Source: Syntrophaceae bacterium UBA6109 (GTDB taxonomy: Bacteria; Desulfobacterota; Syntrophia; Syntrophales; UBA6109). Taken from it: a stretch of 54,449 nt of DNA. The notes beneath the pieces were generated by a model, which saw nothing but the letters and a program-made list of their open reading frames with translations, searched no databases and had not been told where the DNA came from. Shown piece after piece: positions 51,575-54,449 of the stretch (positions are counted from its first letter, which is position 1; each line of letters begins with the position of its first letter). The stretch is from NCBI GenBank assembly GCA_002428445.1, contig DIWJ01000016.1, positions 41,677 through 96,125 of the forward strand, given 5' to 3'. The translations under genes and the position numbers were made by a program.

Positions 51575-52816
51575 ATGAAAAGCACGGAACGGGTTGCGGT
51601 TTTCCTGATTCTTTTCTTGATCTCCTGGAGTCTCTCAGGATGCACTGCGTCCAGACTCTATACGGATGACACCCGGTCTTTTGTCGCGGCGCTGAGGAAC
51701 GACAATGCGGAATCGGCGCTGGCATACGCCGATGCTTTCGTTCGGCAAACAACCGCTTCCGGCAAAGCGAGGCAGAACAGATACCTGGCCCTGCTGGAAC
51801 GCGGAAAGATCGCCCTCAATGCCGGCAGATACGATCAGTGCATTGCCGATCTCCAGGAAGCCGAAAGAAGATTCCTGATGCTTGAGGGAACGGTTTCCCT
51901 GACGGAAGGATTCGGCTCGATTCTGACGGACGATACGGCAAGAGAGTATGAAGCCGAAATGCATGAAAAACTCATGATCAGCCCCTATCTCGTTCTGGCC
52001 TATCTCGGGAAAGGCGATTTTGATGGCGCGGTTGTTGAGCGCAACAGGACCATCAACAAGATCCACCAGTACATCGAGGAAAGGGAGGAGCGCGGTTATC
52101 TGGAGAACCCCTTTGCCCGCCTGCTTTCCGCCATCATGTATGAGATGGAAAACAAACCGGACGATGCGAAGATCGAATACCGGAAGATGAAATGGGAGGC
52201 CGAGCCGGAACGGCTGGAGAAGAGGGAAAATTCAACGGACCTGGTGATCTTGATCGATACCGGACTGGCGCCGCATAAACGCCAGATGAAATGGGGACCC
52301 TTCCCGATTGTGGCAAAAGACCGGATCATCAATCTGGGCTTTGCCTATGCGTCCTACGAGCCGACGCTTTCCGCAGTCTCGAGATGCCATATCAGCCTGG
52401 ACGGCAATCCCATGGGCGCCGCCGGCCTCCTTTATGATCTGGAGAATACCGTTCTTGCTCAATATCAAAAGAACAAACCGGCGATCATCTCCAAAATGGT
52501 GGCCCGCTTGACGCTCAAGGCGGCCGCTCAGGTTTCCGCGCATGCCGCGGCCGACAAGGTGGCCAAAGACAATCCCCAGCTCGGATCGTTCCTGAGGCTG
52601 ATGGCTGACATCAGCGGCGCAGTCTGGATTGCAGTCGAGCAGGCGGATCTGCGCGGATGGTCAACCCTGCCCGGAAAAATCCATTATTTGCGGGTCAGCG
52701 GGCTTGCGCCGGGGGAACACAGGATCAGGATCGATTACGGCTTCGGCGTGCAGGAGAAGACCGTCAACCTGGAGAAGGATAAAATAGGGATTGCACATTT
52801 TTCGTCTGCCAAGTAA
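51575..52816 (+). CDS. COG3014-like lipoprotein with TPR-like repeats
   Basis: A 413-residue lipoprotein. The signal ends in lipobox LSGC with Cys23. Residues 35-230 are helical repeats with TPR character (ALLERGKIALNAGRYDQCIA and MYEMENKPDDAKIEYRK), the C-terminal 180 residues form a beta-rich domain ending GFGVQEKTVNLEKDK. COG3014 proteins accompany LpoB-like lipoproteins in several bacteria, as here. The ATG at 51575 is preferred; the frame extends 37 codons upstream without a signal. Role in cell-wall growth is inferred from the neighbour. Confidence 0.75.
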   Translation: MKSTERVAVFLILFLISWSLSGCTASRLYTDDTRSFVAALRNDNAESALAYADAFVRQTTASGKARQNRYLALLERGKIALNAGRYDQCIADLQEAERRFLMLEGTVSLTEGFGSILTDDTAREYEAEMHEKLMISPYLVLAYLGKGDFDGAVVERNRTINKIHQYIEEREERGYLENPFARLLSAIMYEMENKPDDAKIEYRKMKWEAEPERLEKRENSTDLVILIDTGLAPHKRQMKWGPFPIVAKDRIINLGFAYASYEPTLSAVSRCHISLDGNPMGAAGLLYDLENTVLAQYQKNKPAIISKMVARLTLKAAAQVSAHAAADKVAKDNPQLGSFLRLMADISGAVWIAVEQADLRGWSTLPGKIHYLRVSGLAPGEHRIRIDYGFGVQEKTVNLEKDKIGIAHFSSAK

Positions 52817-52908
52817 AAATTGATGCCTCTGCGAAAGGGCGAAAAAACCCGGGCATTTTGTCCGGGTCCTCATGGACAGTTTGCCTGCATGGAATCCTGG
52901 AGATAAAA

Positions 52909-53505
52909 ATGAAAACGAGATCCGGTTTACTTCTGTTGATCATCATCGTCATTCTCGCAGCCGGCTGCGGCCCGACCGTCAGACACGAGATAAAAGATGA
53001 AGAAACGATCATCGGCTCCGACTGGTCGGCCAAGGATCTGAAAGACGTCAGCGATTACATGGCCGCTTCCATCAGGAAATCTTCCTTTATCGCAAGCCCC
53101 CAATACGCAAGTGAAAAACCGCGCTGGATGCTGGCCCGCGACATGAAAAACCAGACGGACGAACACGTCAATACGCGGATCATCATGGAAAAGATCAGGA
53201 CTCGACTGATCAATGAGGGGGCGGCCGGTTTTATAGACGATCAAGCCGTCGAAGACATCTTGAATCAGATGAAGCTCCAGCAATCGGGATTATTCGACAA
53301 CAAGACAGTCGCCCAGGTGGGAAGATTGGTCGGAGCAAAGCTGATCTTGAGAGGCACGATTTCCAGCATCCGCAAAAAAACGGACCGGAAAGACATCATT
53401 TTCTACAATATCACGCTTCAGCTGGTTACGATCCAGACCGGTGAAATCGTCTGGACGGACGAAAAGGAAATCCAGCGCCTGACGAGCAAATCATTGTTTC
53501 GCTGA
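52909..53505 (+). CDS. lpoB: LpoB-like penicillin-binding-protein activator
   Basis: Outer-membrane lipoprotein thought to activate a bifunctional penicillin-binding protein from across the periplasm. The 198-residue protein has a lipoprotein signal with Cys20 (ILAAGC), then the LpoB/COG3417 core: DLKDVSDYMAASI, DMKNQTDEHVNTRIIMEKIR, a helix with VGRLVGAKLILRGTI, and strand FYNITLQLVTIQTGEIVWTD. It lies 92 bases after the COG3014-like gene, an association seen in other genomes. The triad member YcfL was not found. Confidence 0.82.
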   Translation: MKTRSGLLLLIIIVILAAGCGPTVRHEIKDEETIIGSDWSAKDLKDVSDYMAASIRKSSFIASPQYASEKPRWMLARDMKNQTDEHVNTRIIMEKIRTRLINEGAAGFIDDQAVEDILNQMKLQQSGLFDNKTVAQVGRLVGAKLILRGTISSIRKKTDRKDIIFYNITLQLVTIQTGEIVWTDEKEIQRLTSKSLFR

Positions 53506-53695
53506 AGCGTCTTTACAGGCACCGTCGAGAAGGCTCCGTCCGATGACGACGGAATAACGTCGGAGAGGTTTCCCCTCCCCGGCGTTTCACGTCGTCCCAT
53601 ATAGATCCCACCGCGCGCATCCTCCTCTGCTGAAGCAGACTGCGCCAGCTGGTGCAACCACCGTACGTTCCTTTATGCAGCGCGGACGCCGCCCG

Positions 53696-54259
53696 CTATT
53701 TAGCATGCTGTGCTTCCTGAAGCGCCCTGATCGTCGAAGCGATTCCTTCGGAATTCTTCGATCTGCAGAGAACCGTGGCGCTCAGCATGAGGTCGCCCAC
53801 TCCGAGACCTGTCCGCAGGGCATACGGATATCCACCTGGCTTGGGAGCCTTGTCCGTGAGGAAGAAGAAATATCCCTTTCCGTAGACCCCGGCAAATTCC
53901 TGAAGACTTGCCTTTTGGTCAACGGAACCGGGCAGCATGCGACCCAGATCCTCTTCCATCAGCCTCCGTACATTTTCCGGCTTGTTGAAGGTTGGATCGT
54001 TTTTGACACTCCAAAGAGGCGTGACGAAAACGACAAAGTCATCCCCCTTTGCAGGGGTAAACGTGATCGTCGGGGGCAGATCATGCGGAGGCTGCCGGAC
54101 AGCCTGTTTCCAGGCCGCAGGGACACTCAGGAGCAGCTTGCCATGATTCGGCAGCGCGAAGGAGCGCTGCTGGTTGCCGCTTTCAGCTTGCGCTGCCGCG
54201 GATACTGCAAAGATCAGGCAGAAGATCGTCACGAACATCGTTGTTCTGGCGTTCGTCAT
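53696..54259 (-). CDS. Exported hypothetical protein
   Basis: A 187-residue exported protein not recognised by family. A signal peptide (FVTIFCLIFAVSAAAQA) precedes a mature domain with beta strands KLLLSVPAAWKQAV, FVVFVTPLW and the segment GVYGKGYFFFLTDKA. A C-terminal ATVLCRSKNSEGIASTIRAL gives one Cys. The layout resembles small PsbP/DUF-like exported proteins. AAAGGAGG precedes the ATG. No neighbours are in the same operon. Confidence 0.65.
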   Translation of the reverse strand: MTNARTTMFVTIFCLIFAVSAAAQAESGNQQRSFALPNHGKLLLSVPAAWKQAVRQPPHDLPPTITFTPAKGDDFVVFVTPLWSVKNDPTFNKPENVRRLMEEDLGRMLPGSVDQKASLQEFAGVYGKGYFFFLTDKAPKPGGYPYALRTGLGVGDLMLSATVLCRSKNSEGIASTIRALQEAQHAK

Positions 54260-54352
54260 GGAGCCTCCTTTCTGTGAATCGGGAAAACGCCGCAGTTGAA
54301 ATCCGGGCGCCCTGCGGATGTTATTACTCCGGCAACAATATATGACAATCAG

Positions 54353-54414
54353 GTCATTCCCACGAAGGCGGGAATCCAGAACTGCACTGGATTCCGGGCC
54401 AAGCCCGGAATGAC
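54353..54414. repeat. REP-like palindromic element at the window end
   Basis: GTCATTCC (54353-54360) pairs with GGAATGAC (54407-54414), and inside it GGAATCCAG (54371-54379) pairs with CTGGATTCC (54387-54395). The CATTCCCACGAAGGCGGGAATCC type is a common dispersed intergenic repeat in GC-rich proteobacteria. Confidence 0.75.
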
Positions 54415-54449
54415 AACGATTAATATGTGAGATAAAGTAGCGTTGTTTA

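Noticed and set aside
1..54449. CRISPR arrays, rRNA and tRNA genes, insertion-sequence transposases
   Set aside because: No regularly spaced direct repeats, no tRNA T-loop with CCA-end arrangement and no DDE transposase proteins were found by reading the whole window.

Overview
This GC-rich window reads as one contig from a Gram-negative anaerobe, most likely a Desulfobacterota (Syntrophales/Syntrophobacteria-like) bacterium. The clues are a housekeeping order common in that group (glyA, dCMP deaminase, nrdR, rib genes, nusB, leuS, lptE, rpsT), outer-membrane genes (LptE, a TonB-dependent receptor, LpoB), a selenocysteine formate dehydrogenase, ADP-forming acyl-CoA synthetases, a TAXI-TRAP transporter and a coenzyme-B12 acyl-CoA mutase. 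The assignment is by gene content only; no 16S rRNA or tRNA gene was recognised.

Layout. 1-8.9 kb: a plus-strand housekeeping run, closed by convergent rpsT, which has a TTG start. 9.1-18.3 kb: acyl-CoA metabolism. It holds a fused beta-alpha ADP-forming acyl-CoA synthetase, a two-subunit CoA-transferase on the minus strand, a GntR/FCD regulator, a hydratase-2 type enoyl-CoA hydratase, a 3-hydroxyacyl-CoA dehydrogenase and a second, split ADP-forming synthetase. This looks like a beta-oxidation-like route with substrate-level ATP formation. 18.4-21 kb: M28 peptidase, metallo-beta-lactamase-fold hydrolase and methyltransferase. 21.1-25.7 kb (minus): formate dehydrogenase N-type operon; the catalytic subunit is read through an in-frame TGA (Sec186) followed by a SECIS-like hairpin.

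26.1-33.1 kb (minus): seven tightly spaced genes encode, in transcription order, a Cys-rich protein, a MoxR AAA+ ATPase, a CoxE-like VWA protein, a CPYC thioredoxin-fold protein, a peroxiredoxin, a TonB-dependent receptor and a flavodoxin/2[4Fe-4S] protein. I recognise no described system with this composition, and it is the best candidate for something new. 33.2-38.1 kb (minus): TAXI-TRAP binding protein, fused permease, a small secreted protein and an M20 amidohydrolase. They are divergent from a plus-strand operon at 38.5-43.2 kb: RpiR regulator, mutase large subunit with the Phe/Gln signature of isobutyryl-CoA mutase, B12-binding subunit, MeaB-like GTPase and cobalamin adenosyltransferase, ending in a strong terminator.

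43.2-54.4 kb: mixed accessory genes. These are a CDF metal exporter, an MFS exporter, a tiny Lys/Gln-rich protein behind a hairpin/T-tract, an AMP-forming acyl-CoA synthetase, a YHS-thioredoxin-methyltransferase operon, single-domain receiver and PAS proteins, a COG3014-like/LpoB lipoprotein pair and a secreted hypothetical. The window ends in a REP-like palindrome. Promoters, terminators and hairpins were found by eye from consensus boxes and base pairing; no folding or database search was run.
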